64,000 nucleotides of DNA from Corallium rubrum (Eukaryota; Cnidaria; Anthozoa; Scleralcyonacea; Coralliidae): NCBI GenBank assembly GCA_964035015.1, contig OZ035998.1, positions 23,963,479-24,027,478 on the forward strand, written 5' to 3'. Of the stretch, positions 1 through 22,995 are shown piece by piece. The position numbers and the translations under genes were made by a program. Within the stretch, counting starts at the first letter, position 1; each line of letters opens with the position of its first letter. The notes beneath the pieces were generated by a model. The model saw nothing but the letters and a program-made list of their open reading frames with translations, was not told where the DNA came from and ran no database searches.

Positions 1-12
1 AGTACAATAAAC

Positions 13-365
13 CTGTTCTGTTCTGTTCTGTTCTGCTCTGCTCTGTTCTGTTCTGTTCTGTTCTGTTCTGTTCTGTTCTGTTCTGTTCTGTTCTGTTCTG
101 TTCTGTTCTGTTCTGTTCTGTTCTGTTCTGTTCTGTTCTGTTCTGTTCTGTTCTGTTCTGTTCTGTTCTGTTCTGTTCTGTTCTGTTCTGTTCTGTTCTG
201 TTCTGTTCTGTTCTGTTCTGTTCTGTTCTGTTCTGTTCTGTTCTGTTCTGTTCTGTTCTGTTCTGTTCTGTTCTGTTCTGTTCTGTTCTGTTCTGTTCTG
301 TTCTGTTCCGTTCCGTTCCGTTCTGTTCTGTTCTGTTCTGTTCTGTTCTGTTCTGTTCTGTTCTG
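13..365. repeat. (TTCTG)n pentanucleotide satellite
   Basis: About 70 copies of a 5-bp unit TTCTG, nearly uniform. A few CTCTG variants lie near the left edge and three TTCCG variants near 307-320. The array ends abruptly in ordinary sequence at 366. Confidence 0.98.
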
Positions 366-2527
366 AACTGGACGAAAAAAGATGCAAGAAGAAAAACAAT
401 TAAGAAAATTACGAACAGTGTATCGGGTGTTCCATCGATAGAAAAACGCCGGGGCCGAACCTGGAGAAAGAGAGGTTTTTGGTAAGTGTAGAAGATTGTG
501 AGAATATTGAGATTAATAGTATGCGGAAATATGTGATAGAAACCCAAGAAGAGTTAATTATTGCAGTGAAGAACGAGAACATGTAAGCGTAATGTGAGGA
601 AAGAAAGTCAGAACAGGTAGAAATAAAAGTGAAGTGACATGGACAGTTTTTTACAACAACTTTATATGAAGCCAGAGATGAGTGGGTATAGACGCATATA
701 CAGTTAAGTATAGAAGCGGTTTGAAAAACTCGATATACCAGAAACGTTATTGATAAAGAGGACACGTAGGACATGAATATGATGAGACAGTAGCTCATAT
801 ACATAGCTATCATGCGATAATGCATGCAAGGACTTGACGCGAAAAAACAGGTATAGGTATTGACGTAGTCCAATTCGGTAGTTTTTAGAGTTCGTTTTAA
901 TTGAGTCTATTCAGTTGACTAGTTGTTAGAAGCTTACCTCTTATTTAAAATTGGTATAACCCGATATTTGTACTAGCAGTTGGAATGCAAACGAATAAAA
1001 TGATTTTGATACTTTAAGAATAAGCAACCAAAGAAACCGCATCCGTTGAAAACTAACCGCCTGCAGTATTTAGATTCACTTATTTACAATTAAGTTTGTC
1101 CAAGCGCGATTAACGGTAATTTTTGTTGCAGTATTTTACCTGGTTAATTGTGCAAAAGATGTAGGAGACCTGTGCAAAGCATTATGTTGCGCTCGCTATG
1201 TATATATAGCATGCGCATGCAATTAGCTAAGAAAGTAGAGGTAGTGTCTGCAGTGTGTTATAAAATATAAAAAGCATACTTCATCGGCAAAGTGAAATGT
1301 TATATTGCGACATTGCAATCATTGTCAATATATATGGAGAGTCGGTAATTAATCGGCAAATTAAGCATAAAAAATATCTGCAAATGAGTTTTCTATCTTT
1401 CCAGAGTGTTACAGTTAATATGCAGAATAATTTCTTTTGATCCCCAAATCCAACAGAATCTTAACCTATATAGGATACAACTAAATTCAAATCGTTTTCA
1501 GTCTTCTTTAGCTTTTTTAGCCAATACATACGTCATTATAATCAAGCTCTCCACTTGACAAGTAAAATACTCTGGCATTAGACAGAGTAAAATACAAAAA
1601 TAGTCTGCTTCGGCATTCCAAAACGAACGATACGGTTGCAAAGAGTTAAATAATGAGATTTAATTTTATTATTTATTTCTCGTGGGAACCGATATGCGGT
1701 CTTCCTTATCAAACGATTACACTGTCAGGCTTATTATATTCTTTTAATATACACTTGCATATATGCAAAACCCACGCAGCTATTTTGCTTATATATATAT
1801 GCCGTACCGTCACTCGTCGACATCGTTATTTGGCGAAAAATTGTGTTTGTTATATATCACAGTTTTGATAGCGAATTTACTAACTTGTACTAAAGTTGTA
1901 TGTTAATTAACAATAAATCGGGTTCAAAAACTGGTTAGTTTTTGACTTGCATGAGTGAGAAGCCAAGGACAGGACATTCAATCGAGAGTAAAATTAAAGC
2001 GGAAAGCCATATACCTCGATGCCGTTGCAACGAACGTTGGGCAAGATCAAATGTTATACAATGAACTTGAATCAAACAAGCGTATCTTTACTATATATGC
2101 TTAACACAAGGTAAAGTCTGCAATCTTTTATCCAGTCGAACAATAAAAGTACTCAATTAAAGGTCATGCTGAGACAAAACGACGTGAACATTATGTAAGA
2201 GTCGGCAATTGACTTCAGCCTCATATATTTGATGGTATGTATGATATTTAGATACTCGCATGCGCATCCTGTTAGTGATGTTGAGAATTCTAGTTAGTAG
2301 AAACTTATTCTCTTTCGGGACGCGTTTTTTCGCATGCACCGGTATCAGTATAGTAATAACCACCGCAAACCCTATATAATAAAACATGCACAAACTTTAA
2401 ATTTGGCATTTTACTCGAAGTTTACTCGTTCTGCGTGTTTAGTTCGTTATACATTGTTTGCTTTATTATATAATATCATACAAAGCAACGTGATCGATCC
2501 TCTTCATAAAAATGCAAAAGATGAAAC
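366..2527. other. 5' flank of TIKI, no recognised gene
   Basis: AT-rich sequence upstream of the first proposed TIKI exon. Open frames here are short and resemble no family I recognise. A TATA-like stretch (CTATATAATA) lies near 2372-2381, about 150 bases before the proposed start codon. It could be a core promoter, but in DNA this AT-rich it is weak evidence. Confidence 0.4.
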
Positions 2528-13028
<10,501 letters not shown>

Positions 13029-13197
13029 TCACCATGCCGCATATGGTCATTGGAAATGTCGTAAACCATGCAATTCACCCTTGTGAAAATTACTTATAAT
13101 TAATTAATTTTAAAAATTACTGAATTTCAATCTTAACTCAGGAAAAACATATAACACATCTTTGTCCAGGCCTTTCCCATTCGTCTGGCGTTAGTCA

Positions 13198-13211
13198 AAT
13201 AAAACAATAAA
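13198..13211 (+). terminator. Candidate TIKI polyadenylation signals
   Basis: Two AATAAA hexamers (13198-13203 and 13206-13211), 170 bases after the TIKI stop codon. Position and spacing fit a 3' end, but no cleavage site can be read from sequence alone. Confidence 0.5.
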
Positions 13212-13509
13212 TATAACGATGCGGACGCCGGACGGAAGAGTTAAGACAGGAATGTTTAACAGGGTGTTCATTAGCATTGGTTCAATCTTAACGAATTAAA
13301 TCTGACAAATCAGTCTATGTAAAAGTTCGCCATTGCAGTAAATTTTCTGCTTGTACTTTAAGTCACAAGAATGAATTTATCGAAGAGAAATTCTGCTTGT
13401 AATGCAAATCCTATATTTCAATAATATGTTTTCGTTTACGGACAAGCTAACCAGTTAACTGTCGCTGTTCCCTAGAAACGAGTAAGATCTCGTTTGCATC
13501 AGCTAGGGG

Positions 13510-14455
13510 GGAGGGGTGTACATGGAATGGACACTGAGAGAGATAAATACAGGGAATGGATACAAAGGGGATAAATAATGAGGAATGGACATAGGCGTAC
13601 GGGGTGGGGGGGGGGGGCAGCGGCAGCTGCCCCCCCAGACGAATGGAAATGTTGCTAAGTCAGGCAAAAAATATAGGGAAAAATAAAAAAAAATAGGCAC
13701 TTAGTGGGATTTTTATATCAAAAGTCGGGCAATTTCCGTTTCAATCGGGCAAAATGTTCTCCGCCCACCCCCACACCCCCCCCCCCCCCTATAAATTTGT
13801 GCCCGTACGCGTATGGGAGTGGATACTGAGAGAGATAAATAAAGGGAATGGATACTGGGGCGATAAATACTGAGGAATGAATACTGCTCAAGATAAATAC
13901 AGAGAATGGATACAAGGGGGATAAATACTGAGGAACGGATACGGAGAGAGATAAATACCGAGGAACGGATACTGAGGAAGATAAATACTGAGGAACGAAT
14001 ATTGAGAGAGGTAAATACAGGGAATGGATACTGAGAGAGAGAGATACTGAGGAATGGACACTGAGGAAGATAAATGTTGAGTAATGGAAACTGAGAGAGA
14101 TAAATACAGGGAATGGATACTGAGGAGCATAAATACCGAGGAATGGATACTGAGGGTCTAAATACATGCAGAAGAATGGAAACTGAAGAGATAAATACTG
14201 AAAAATAGATACTGAGGGGAATAAATACAGGGAATGGATATTGAGGAGGATAAATACTGAAGAGTAGTTACTGGTGGTGATAAATACTGAGAAATGGATA
14301 CTGAGAGAGATACATACATGGAGTGGATACTGAGGAAGCTAAATACTGAGTGATGGATACTGAGGAGGATAAATACTGAGGAAGATAAATATTGAGGAAT
14401 GGATACTGAGGGGATAAATAAAGAGGAATGGATACTGAGATGATAAATACTGAAA
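13510..14455. repeat. Degenerate ~30-bp minisatellite (array 1)
   Basis: Tandem variants of a unit like GATAAATACTGAGGAATGGA plus TACTGAGGA, about 30 copies. A G-run and C-run segment (13596-13800) interrupts it. Reverse frames rich in Tyr-Pro-Leu-Ser are artefacts of this repeat. Confidence 0.92.
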
Positions 14456-14731
14456 AATAGCCTTGCTATTCTTATTCACAAAGGTTCGAGTCTTTCTATA
14501 AGTTCCGACCTTCTTATCCCGGTATCCTTTGCCGGTGGTTTGAATTGTGACTTGATCACTGGCCTTAATTGGGGATTCATTTATTGGTAGTTCTGTGATG
14601 TGATTGTTCTTATGTTTACACCTATATTCTGCCGGCAGTTGACTCTCAAATACGGCGAAAGTGTCGTCTCTGTTCTTGATTGGAATTTCACTTATAGACC
14701 AAATCGTAGTTTCATTTAGGCCCACATGCAA
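14456..14731 (-). other. Unidentified open frame, possible gene remnant
   Basis: About 90 codons without stop outside the minisatellite, including CKHKNNHITELP and TIQTTGKGYRDKKVGTYRKT. Composition is normal and non-repetitive. A short part (GCACCTATATTCT) recurs at 15046-15058, so it may belong to a dispersed element. I recognise no family. Confidence 0.25.
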
Positions 14732-15255
14732 ATTAGTTTCCTATTCAATTTGAGCCCCTATGCAAATTACATCGTGTCTATTAAAGCATAACGGGAAGAT
14801 AACATAGGCTGGGACTGTTTTTTCATGTTTGAGTTCATTATTTTAAGACACGGCACAAGCTTCGATAAGCAAATTTTATCCTTATAACATTAAAAAGTTT
14901 CTGAAATCAGAAAATAAATGTTATGTTTACTACGGCTGCTTCAGCCTCATGTTATAAATGAACTACGTTTTATCCCGACTCAATTGTATGCGCAGTCGAA
15001 ACTCCAATTTCGTGTATACATGGATGTCGGGTATACTCTTATGTTTGCACCTATATTCTACTAATTGAAATCAATGAAGCCGATAGCGTCGTCTGTGGTA
15101 GGGTTAGAAATGTTACTGCGTCATCCTGTGCGTTAAGGGAATTCTTTTTATTGTTTGTTTCCTTAGGGTTTGAAATATTACCGAGTCATAAGCGAATTCT
15201 TTATATTGTTTGCTTCCAACTCAACATGCAAATCAAGAGGTTGACCTTTACATGA
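14732..15255. other. No gene recognised
   Basis: AT-rich spacer containing a degraded second copy of part of the 14.6-kb sequence near 15030-15190. Nothing else supported. Confidence 0.4.
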
Positions 15256-15359
15256 AAGTTAAAGCACGAGGGAGAGGTTTTTATTTAACTGTGAAGACCG
15301 AGCGCGAAGCGCGAGGTCTTTACAGTTAAATAAAAACCGACTCCCGAGGGCTTTAACTT
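15256..15359. mobile_element. Hairpin element with CGAG motifs (copy 3)
   Basis: Palindrome AAGTTAAAGC ... GCTTTAACTT. CGAG at 15267 faces CGAG at 15345, and CGAG at 15299 faces CGAG at 15312. The tip is CGC-GAA-GCG and contains the ultra-stable mini-hairpin sequence GCGAAGC. Confidence 0.8.
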
Positions 15360-15372
15360 GTTTATATACTTG

Positions 15373-15681
15373 CCACATCCTATTCTTTTGTTTTTCGGAG
15401 GTTCCTAATTAGAAATTCAAGCTAATACATAGTTTGTTTTTGAAAGAGAGCAATTAGGGATTTGAAAATTCAATTGTGTTGTTAATTATGCTAATTTTTA
15501 ACGTAAAGTTATCCGAGGTTATTATTTTTGCGTAATGACCTGGTACTAGGTTATTATTTTTCCGTAATAACCTTCAACCCGGCATTTCCCCGGGAGAAAT
15601 CAAATACCACCGCCTGCTTTTAAATTGGAGGTTATTACGGAGAAGTTAAAAACCGACGAAAAACAAAAGAATAGGGTGTGG
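15373..15681. mobile_element. 309-bp MITE
   Basis: Terminal inverted repeats of 25 bp with one mismatch (CCACATCCTATTCTTTTG... against CCACACCCTATTCTTTTG...). Interior has GGTTATTA/TAATAACC inverted motifs. No clear target duplication. Confidence 0.8.
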
Positions 15682-16313
15682 AAATTAAGTTTGTAATGAT
15701 TGTTCTATTGTCAGCGTTTGATTCTTATTTAGATTTTAATTTTTCGAAAGAAGATCAAAGTCTAACATATTTTTCTTCAAATGTATTAATTAACTCTTAC
15801 CTTCTCAGTTTCAAGACTGGATAAAAATTCGTTGACACTGTCCGCTTCTTTCGTGTTACTTCAGGGATTATTTTAAGGAATTTTTATCACTGCACAAAGA
15901 GCTGAAAAAGGCATAAAACCTAACTTCAGTAGCACGTTATTATTTGTCGTTAAACAGCGATGGAGCACTGAGTACATAGGTGAGTGCATAAGCGGCCCTT
16001 CTCTTCTCAATTTTAATGATTTAATCCCTTTCGCACAGCATACATTCGCATTTTCAAAATAACAATAGTCAAACAGTAGCACACGAGCACAGACGCATCG
16101 ACCTGAGAAGCCTCAAGCATGTTATGTGGGGTTGGCTGGTTGGCACCATTGGGTAGTCTGGCTAAATAGTAAGAACACTAGCGTTTTGTTTATTAGGGCG
16201 GTAGGGCCTGCTATAATAGCTACACTCATGTATCTTGAAAGTTGAAATTAAGGGCATAAGGCTGTTAGTCTACAGTACGCTTAACGTTATCAGAAGATAG
16301 TGGACCAGGGTCC

Positions 16314-16846
16314 TTTAAAGTGCCACTAACCCCAAAAACTTTTTCTCGCAAATCTAAGAGCCCTTATTGAGTGGATTAGACCAGTTAATAAATTATTGGT
16401 ATTGGACGTTTCGTTGATCTTCTGTAGACGTCCAAAGTTGCATCTGCATGTCCCATGGCGGAGTAGGAAAGGGAATGGGTATATTCCTGGTGTTACGTCA
16501 CACAAGTCAAACAAGGAACTCTTTGAGCTCTGTCTGGTGAATACATAGAATTTTTTGAGTTGAAAAGTCATTTTCCCAACTAACTCAATGTAAAAATTCT
16601 ATGCATTCAGCAGACAGAGCTCAAATGAGCTCCTTGTTTGGCTTGTCTGACGTCACACCAGGAATATACCCATTCCCTTTCCTTCTCCGCCATGGGACAT
16701 GCATATGTCAATTTTTGCAACTTTGGGTGGTCTACAGAAGACCAAAGAAATGTCCAATACCAATAATTTACTCACTGGACTAATCCACTCAATAAGGGCT
16801 TTTAGATTTGCGGAAAAAATTTTTTGGGGTTAGTGGCACTTTAAAA
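16314..16846. mobile_element. 533-bp fold-back element
   Basis: Arms start TTTAAAGTGCCACTAACCCC and are mirrored at 16846. The inverted similarity runs almost the full half-length to a centre near 16585, through GGAATATACCCATTCCC and GACAGAGCTC. Frames inside are shadows of the palindrome. Confidence 0.85.
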
Positions 16847-17159
16847 TAATCCATGTGGTTACTTTCTACGGTAGTAGACTCTCCGCGGCCACATGTTTTT
16901 CCCAGTTTGGCCGAATTTTGATGTATTTTATCTTAGTTTTTGTTTACGGACTTCTTCTTGAATTTGGTACGACTGCTCCCGCAAATTCTCTGTGGCTTGT
17001 AGATTACGTTTAAGTTCAGCTTTTAGATTTGTCTCATTGATAACCATGTCTAGTTTTATTCCTTCGATCTAGATCAGCGCCGACGAGCACTTTACAATTG
17101 CACTGGCATAAAACTGAGTGGTCGTTACAGCTGTAGTTTGGTGTAGACTTATCTCAGGG

Positions 17160-17230
17160 CCGTAGATAGCGGGGCGGGGGGGGGGGGGGGCACCAGGGGC
17201 AACTGCCCCCCCCCCCCCCCCCCCCCACCC
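17160..17230. repeat. Long poly-G and poly-C runs
   Basis: A G-run of about 16 followed 20 bases later by a C-run of about 20. Similar runs occur at 13606, 13783, 37843 and 47169. They seem to sit in members of one dispersed repeat family and could form G-quadruplex or hairpin structures. Confidence 0.8.
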
Positions 17231-17391
17231 CCCATGAGAAAATCCAAAATATGATTTTTATGTCACACATCACATTTGCTACCAGAGTTACAGAATAAAG
17301 AACTATAACTAGTCGTTTAATAAGATAACTCTGCATGACAATGAGTTTTCGCGTTGCGTTCGCGCTTTATCCCGTTAGAGTAATTATTTTG

Positions 17392-17631
17392 CAGTCATTT
17401 GCTACTCACTTTTCACCAAAATGTTCGGAAGTTTGTTCCGAAGTTCGCAAGTTCGTTGGGAAGTTCAAAGCTCGTTTTAAACTATGCATTTGATTGACTT
17501 CTTGCTTTCTTGGTTCCTAGTAGCCGGCAATCAATTGCGTAGTTCAAAACGAACTTTGAACTTCCCAACGAACTTCGTAACGAACTTCTGAACATTTTGG
17601 TGAAAAGTGACAAGTGAGTTGCAAATGACTG
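17392..17631. mobile_element. 240-bp inverted-repeat element
   Basis: Begins CAGTCATTTGCTACTCACTT and ends with its reverse complement. The arms include repeated AAGTTCG/CGAACTT motifs and together cover over 160 bases. Confidence 0.8.
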
Positions 17632-18104
17632 TAGTTGTCTTTGTAAATATGTAATACTGTAGTATTAGACAAAATCTTTTGTAAAAATGAGGGAACGTGT
17701 CTTAAAAAATATGTTTTAAAATGTTCAAAATTTTGCTCAAATATTATGTCAGATTGCGGGAAATGCCATTTCAGAGACTCAAATTTCAAAAATTTTCCAC
17801 CAAGTAATTGTTGTTGTCCCGTCACTAAGAGTTTTTCTTTCTCCGCCAGGAGAACTCCAGTCACGCCTTTGATAGCTGTAGACGTAATCTCGTGTATAAA
17901 TTTCTTTAACGAAGGAAAATCTCCGGTCCAGGCAAGCTTTAATTTACCACATATTGGTAGATTATGCTTTTCATATCATTGGCTTCGCATTCGGAGTTGG
18001 TTACCGTGTCTTGAGACAGTGTAGACATTGAATTTTGCGATTGAACTACGGTTCTCGGTAAAAACGGTCTTCACACTAGGGCAAGGCAGTCGAATGGTTT
18101 GGGA

Positions 18105-18710
18105 TAATAGATAAATAAAAAAGATAAATACTGAAGAATGGATACTGAGATAAATACTAAGATAAATACTGAAAAACTAAAATAAAAAGATAAATACTGA
18201 GGAATGGATACTGAGGAGGATAAATACTGTCGTATGGATACTGATCGAAGAGAGTAAATACTAAGGAATGGATACTGAGGAAGATAAATACTGACGTATG
18301 GATACGGAGGAGGATAAATGCTGAGGCATGAATACGGAAGAGGATAAATGCTGAGGAATGGATGCTGTGGAAGATAAATACTGAGAGATGGATACTATGG
18401 AGGATAAATACTAAGGGTGGATACTGAGGAGGATAAATATTATACTGAGGAATGGATACTGAGGAGGAGAAAAATTGAAGGATGGATATTGAGAGGTGGA
18501 TACCGAGGAGGATAAATACTGAGAAATGGACACTGAGGGTGATGAATACTGAGAAATGGATACTAAGGAGGATAAATACTGAGTCGGATAAATACTAAGG
18601 GATGGATATGGTGATAATTATGAATGAATGGATAGAGTGACAAATACTGAGGAATGAATAGGTTGAAATGAATAGGGAAATAAATACTGAGGAGTAGATG
18701 GAGTTATCAA
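18105..18710. repeat. Degenerate ~30-bp minisatellite (array 2)
   Basis: Same GATAAATACTGAGGAATGGA-type unit and orientation as the array at 13.5-14.5 kb, about 20 diverged copies. The two arrays are 3.7 kb apart with fold-back elements between. Confidence 0.9.
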
Positions 18711-20185
18711 ATTACAATAGCCCAGACTCGTGATATGGCAATAAAGGTAGATCTAACATGTAGTAGCGACCATTAAATTTGTTCTCGGCGGCGGAAAACC
18801 ACGTACAAATCTCAGCCACAAGAGTCGCTAATAATATGCCTCAATCCTCAATAAAAATGGTTAAAACCTACATGTATTGTTGTATTTTTGTATCCTTTCG
18901 CTGTCTATAGAGGTTTGGGGATTTCGGCGAGCTGGAATAGACGACTTCTGAGAGTAGACAAGGTTACTGTGGGATTTCCAGAGTTCCAAGTTCTTTATTA
19001 AGCACTATTTGTTTAGTTAAATTAAATACAAAGGTTAGCTATAGGTGTAGTTAATTATACAACGAATAATAAATAGAGAACAGTGACAGTGCGCAGTGAT
19101 CAAAGGAGCATGTAGCTTTCTGGTTGACCGCTGCCTACTATTACATAAAATTAGTTGAGCGGGGTTTAAGCAAACTCAAGAATAATCTACGATTAGGTGA
19201 ACGACGAGCACAAAGGATCATGGTATACTATGACAACGATAGACCGGTAAAACTTTTCGATTTATGTTTACTTTCATTTTACTTTCATTTTGCTTTCATT
19301 TTACTTTCATTTTACTTTCATTTGGTTATTAATTTTCATTCAATTTTATTTTAATTTAAAAGTACTTTTAAATTTTATTTCATTTCATTTTAAAATTATT
19401 TAGTTGTTTTTTATTGTGAATTTTTTGAATGACAACGTTAGGCCACCATAGATATCTCTTCAGATTTCATCTATTTCTTCTGAAAACCGGTTTTATTTTA
19501 GGTACAAGTAGTAATGCAGATGAAGCAAGAAAAGCTTACAATCTTGAATAACGTATCAGTATATATTTTTGCAAACGAAGAAGTAAACATCAGTTTCGTA
19601 CATCCGCAGAACGTTAACGCGCTGGATATCACCTTTTAAAAACATAATTTTAGCCATGAATGAAGTTTTTTAAAGGCTATCGAAATTGCATGAATTCGAA
19701 GGAGTTTGAGATCTTTGAAAAACTCACGAGTGTGTGTTTTTCCAAATTGCGCGAAAAACCATGCTATTTCTTACTAATAATATACTTGGCACCCCCTACC
19801 TTTGAGTTATGTGGAATGGTACCCAAAATTTTCGAAATTTCGAGAAAAAATTTATTTGCAGTTTTAGCACCACAAATTAGTCATGTTTAATGTGGAAACT
19901 AAATTTTTCCAAAAACTCAAAATTCATATGACTTTTTGAGGCAATTCTGCATTGTCTTAGTTTGTTGCTAGGGGCAACGAGTCTGTTTACATCCATTTAT
20001 TTACAATAAACAAGGCCAAAACTAGACTTGCTCCATGAAATGTACAGGCATAGCCGCTGACCAGCGGTGACCGAAATAAACGGAAATACTTCAATTTTAG
20101 TCTTATGCAGTTATTGTTGAAAAATCAATGCACTTCGAACAATTTCCCACATAAGTTCGCTTTTAAAAAAGTTTAGAGTATACAT
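18711..20185. other. No host gene recognised
   Basis: Contains a short TTTCATTTTAC-type tandem repeat (19265-19330). 19670-19780 is a half-element related to the fold-back at 34.5 kb (shared GTTTTTCCAAATTGC and CCATGCTATT motifs). Confidence 0.4.
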
Positions 20186-20760
20186 TTTGTGTTATCTACC
20201 TGGTGGACGTGTTTAGCTATGTCTAAACAACGTTCAGTAAGACGTAAAAAGAGAAGGTTTTCTGGAACTCAGTTCACGAAAGATGACAACAATCGTACCA
20301 TCACCAGGATCACTGTCAAGCTGGACTTCCTGTTGAAATTACAATCAAAATCAAACCCATTTATCAAAGACTTAGTGATGAAGGGTTGTTGGAAAAGTGT
20401 CCCCATGGTAAAACACAAAATCAAAATGAGAGTTTGAATGGTCTGGTGTGGCAAAGAGTGCCAAAAGAGGTTTTTGTTGGGAAAGATATTATTGAGTTTG
20501 GTCTTTATGATGCTATTGCCCACTTTAACAATGGTGCCCAAACTGTTCTAGAGCTGTACAAAGACCTAGGTATTTCACCAGGAACATATACTGAGATTGG
20601 ATGCAGTGGAATAGATCGAGAACGAGTAAGGAATGCAGAGTACAAAGAGAAAGAGTCCAGTAAGAAGAGGAGAAAAGTTTTAAGAGGCCTAAAGAAGAAA
20701 AAAGAGGACAAGAAAAAGGAAGCTGAAGGACTTAGCTATGGTGCAGGAATGTTTTAAGGA
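20186..20760 (+). pseudogene. Internally deleted Mutator-like transposase remnant
   Basis: An N-terminal frame starting at 20219 (MSKQRSVRRKKRRFSGTQFT) is followed by a second frame (KPIYQRLSDEGLLEKCPHG, KTQNQNESLNGLVWQR, GLYDAIAHFNNG) ending SYGAGMF at 20757. I associate this N-terminus and the GKTQNxNESLN block with cnidarian transposon proteins carrying a mutator-like domain, but the assignment is from memory and uncertain. The large central catalytic part is missing and the two ends are out of frame, so it is a non-functional deletion derivative. The Lys-rich C-terminus is intact. Confidence 0.5.
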
Positions 20761-22338
20761 GTAATATTTTATCAGGTCACTAGCTATGGACTGGCAACAC
20801 TAAACGATAACTTTAAACTGTGATTTCTCAAATGTTAACTTTTTACCATGTTGTGTGAACTATAACAGTTGTCATGTCAAGTGTATTTATTATATCTCAA
20901 TGAATTTTGGTGTAAATGTTACTTAGATACAGTTCTATGGTGTGAACCTGAAATATAGGTTGTTCATTATATTAATTTTTGCCTAGTAAGTCTCGTAAAA
21001 ATGACTGGGCGTGACCACAAAATTAGGTGCAATTCAGTTATGGTGAGAATCCGCAAGAAAACTATTTAAGAGTTCTAGTTATTTTAGGTTCACATCATAG
21101 ATATATTTATATTTGAACTATTAACAAAGTTTCTTAACCATATGTTGGTTCTATATTGAGATATTAATGTTGGCGAAAGAACCAAAATATGGGGTTCTGG
21201 GCGTGGCTTAGTTACCATGGCAACAGCAGATTGCCAAAATTTGTGTAAAACAATTTGTTTATTGATGTAGAATACTATGATATTAAAACAAACATGTTTC
21301 ATCTAATTTTGAAAGATTTTTTTTTTTTGGGTACAATTCCACCTGAGTTAAGCGAGTTGAGTAATTCAGCTAGTCAACATGAGTGCATGTTAGTGCACGC
21401 GTGCATGCCTTACACTCGTGTTTGATCCTTGTTTGGTGCAGATATATATCCGATTAAACTTGGCTATACATGTATGTGGAAAGTTAAGACTAGTGCATGC
21501 AACCCCGTACCCAAGGCATAAAAATGGCCCAGGACAACATTTGATATATGTTTGTTCATGACATTTACATGTATCCTGGATAATCGTAGGAGTATCATGA
21601 TGAATAATGCTAGCCAGTTGCCTTTATGATAAAGGGTTCACATGAGTGAGTCGGTAGAGCGTTAAATATTTCTCATTGGTTATTCATGTATATGTATTAT
21701 ACAAAAACAAAGCACAAAGACCTGCCATAACACCCCAAAATTCTGGGTGTCACGTGACCAGCCGACGCCAGGGCCATTTTCGCCGACCTCGAAACGTGGA
21801 GGAAAAATACACTGGGTACGAGGTTGTAGTGCATGTACTTCATCAATCTGGACTCTACGAAACACAACTGGTTTTCTCTGGGTACTCCAGTTTTCTCCTG
21901 TAGTAATACTGGTCTAATGATAAATAAAATAAAATTAGTTTTGTTTTTAGGTAAGGTGCATTTCACAAGATTATCGCTTTTCCAAGAGAGTAGTTTAGTA
22001 AAACAAGTGAAACAAGCCTGACGGAAATTCGTTTCGCTAGTTTGGAAATAGAACAACTACAGAATGGGAAACAAACACAGGTGTTGCGTTAATTACAAAC
22101 TAGCATAATCTCTTGCCAAAATTATTTTTAAAATAGCATTTAGAAATTTCTATACCCATTCAGTTTAAGGGTAGGTTAACCCTTTACTGGCCACAGTTTT
22201 CTTTTGGCAACTTATTCATTTTTCTCTGGCTTACTCGTCAAGCGGAGAGCTCCCGGAAACCTGGCCAATAAAAGATTAATTTTCTTTTTTTCAGGCAGGA
22301 TACAACAAACTATTATAGTTTTGGTACTTTCAACTTAA
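20761..22338. other. No gene recognised
   Basis: AT-rich spacer. A GAGTGAGTCGGTAGAGCG stretch at 21642-21659 resembles a tRNA A-box region, but no tRNA fold follows. Nothing else supported. Confidence 0.4.
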
Positions 22339-22995
22339 GTGGCTTCACTAAGGTTTGGAGGGTCATTTCGGTAAAGCGCTCTCAATTCGTCAGAATTTAT
22401 GCCACAAAATAAAATTGATATCGTTGGAAAGCTATTAATTTGTAGAATATAATGTTGTATTTGATTTTGCGTCAATAATAGTTAAGTTAAGCCAGAGGGT
22501 TTCAGTCGGGGCGACTTAAGAAGAATTAGCGTTTCATTTTGTTCAAAAAAAGTTTTCGCAGTTCGATTCCAAGATAAACTTCCGGCAAAACGGTGTCAGC
22601 GTTTTTTTATTTATTGCCTATTTATTTATTTATTTTGTCCGAATATTGGTCAAAAACAGCATTTTCAATTTTGGTCGTTAATAAAATCGGCAAAAATCGA
22701 CATATCAAAAAAAACGCTGACAACGTTTTGCTCGGAATTAAACTGCAAAAAACCCGATTTTGAACAAAATAAAATGCTTCAGTTTTACTTGAGTCTCCCC
22801 GATTGAAGGCTGGTTCTAATTAAAAAATTCACTACTATTATTGATTTTTGTTTATCGTAAGATCAAAGACAACATTGTATTCTACAATAAATAACTTTCT
22901 AACGATATCTATTTTATTTTTGTGGCATAAATTCTGATGAATTGAGAGCGCGTTACCATAACCCTGCAAACCTTAACGAAGACCTAAAGTGGTCT
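22339..22995. mobile_element. ~660-bp fold-back element
   Basis: Left arm GCGCTCTCAATTCGTCAGAA is mirrored by TTCTGATGAATTGAGAGCGC on the right. Pairing continues inward over about 120 bases per arm, and a second inner inverted pair surrounds AAAACGGTGTCAGCG near 22600 and 22720. Confidence 0.8.

Noticed and set aside
13503..14167. Reverse frames rich in Tyr-Pro-Leu-Ser that look like a repeat protein
   Set aside because: They follow the degenerate 30-bp minisatellite, shift between frames, and have no start, signal or homologous pattern outside the repeat.
21640..21665. tRNA A-box-like GAGTGAGTCGGTAGAGCG
   Set aside because: No B box or cloverleaf follows; at most a SINE remnant.
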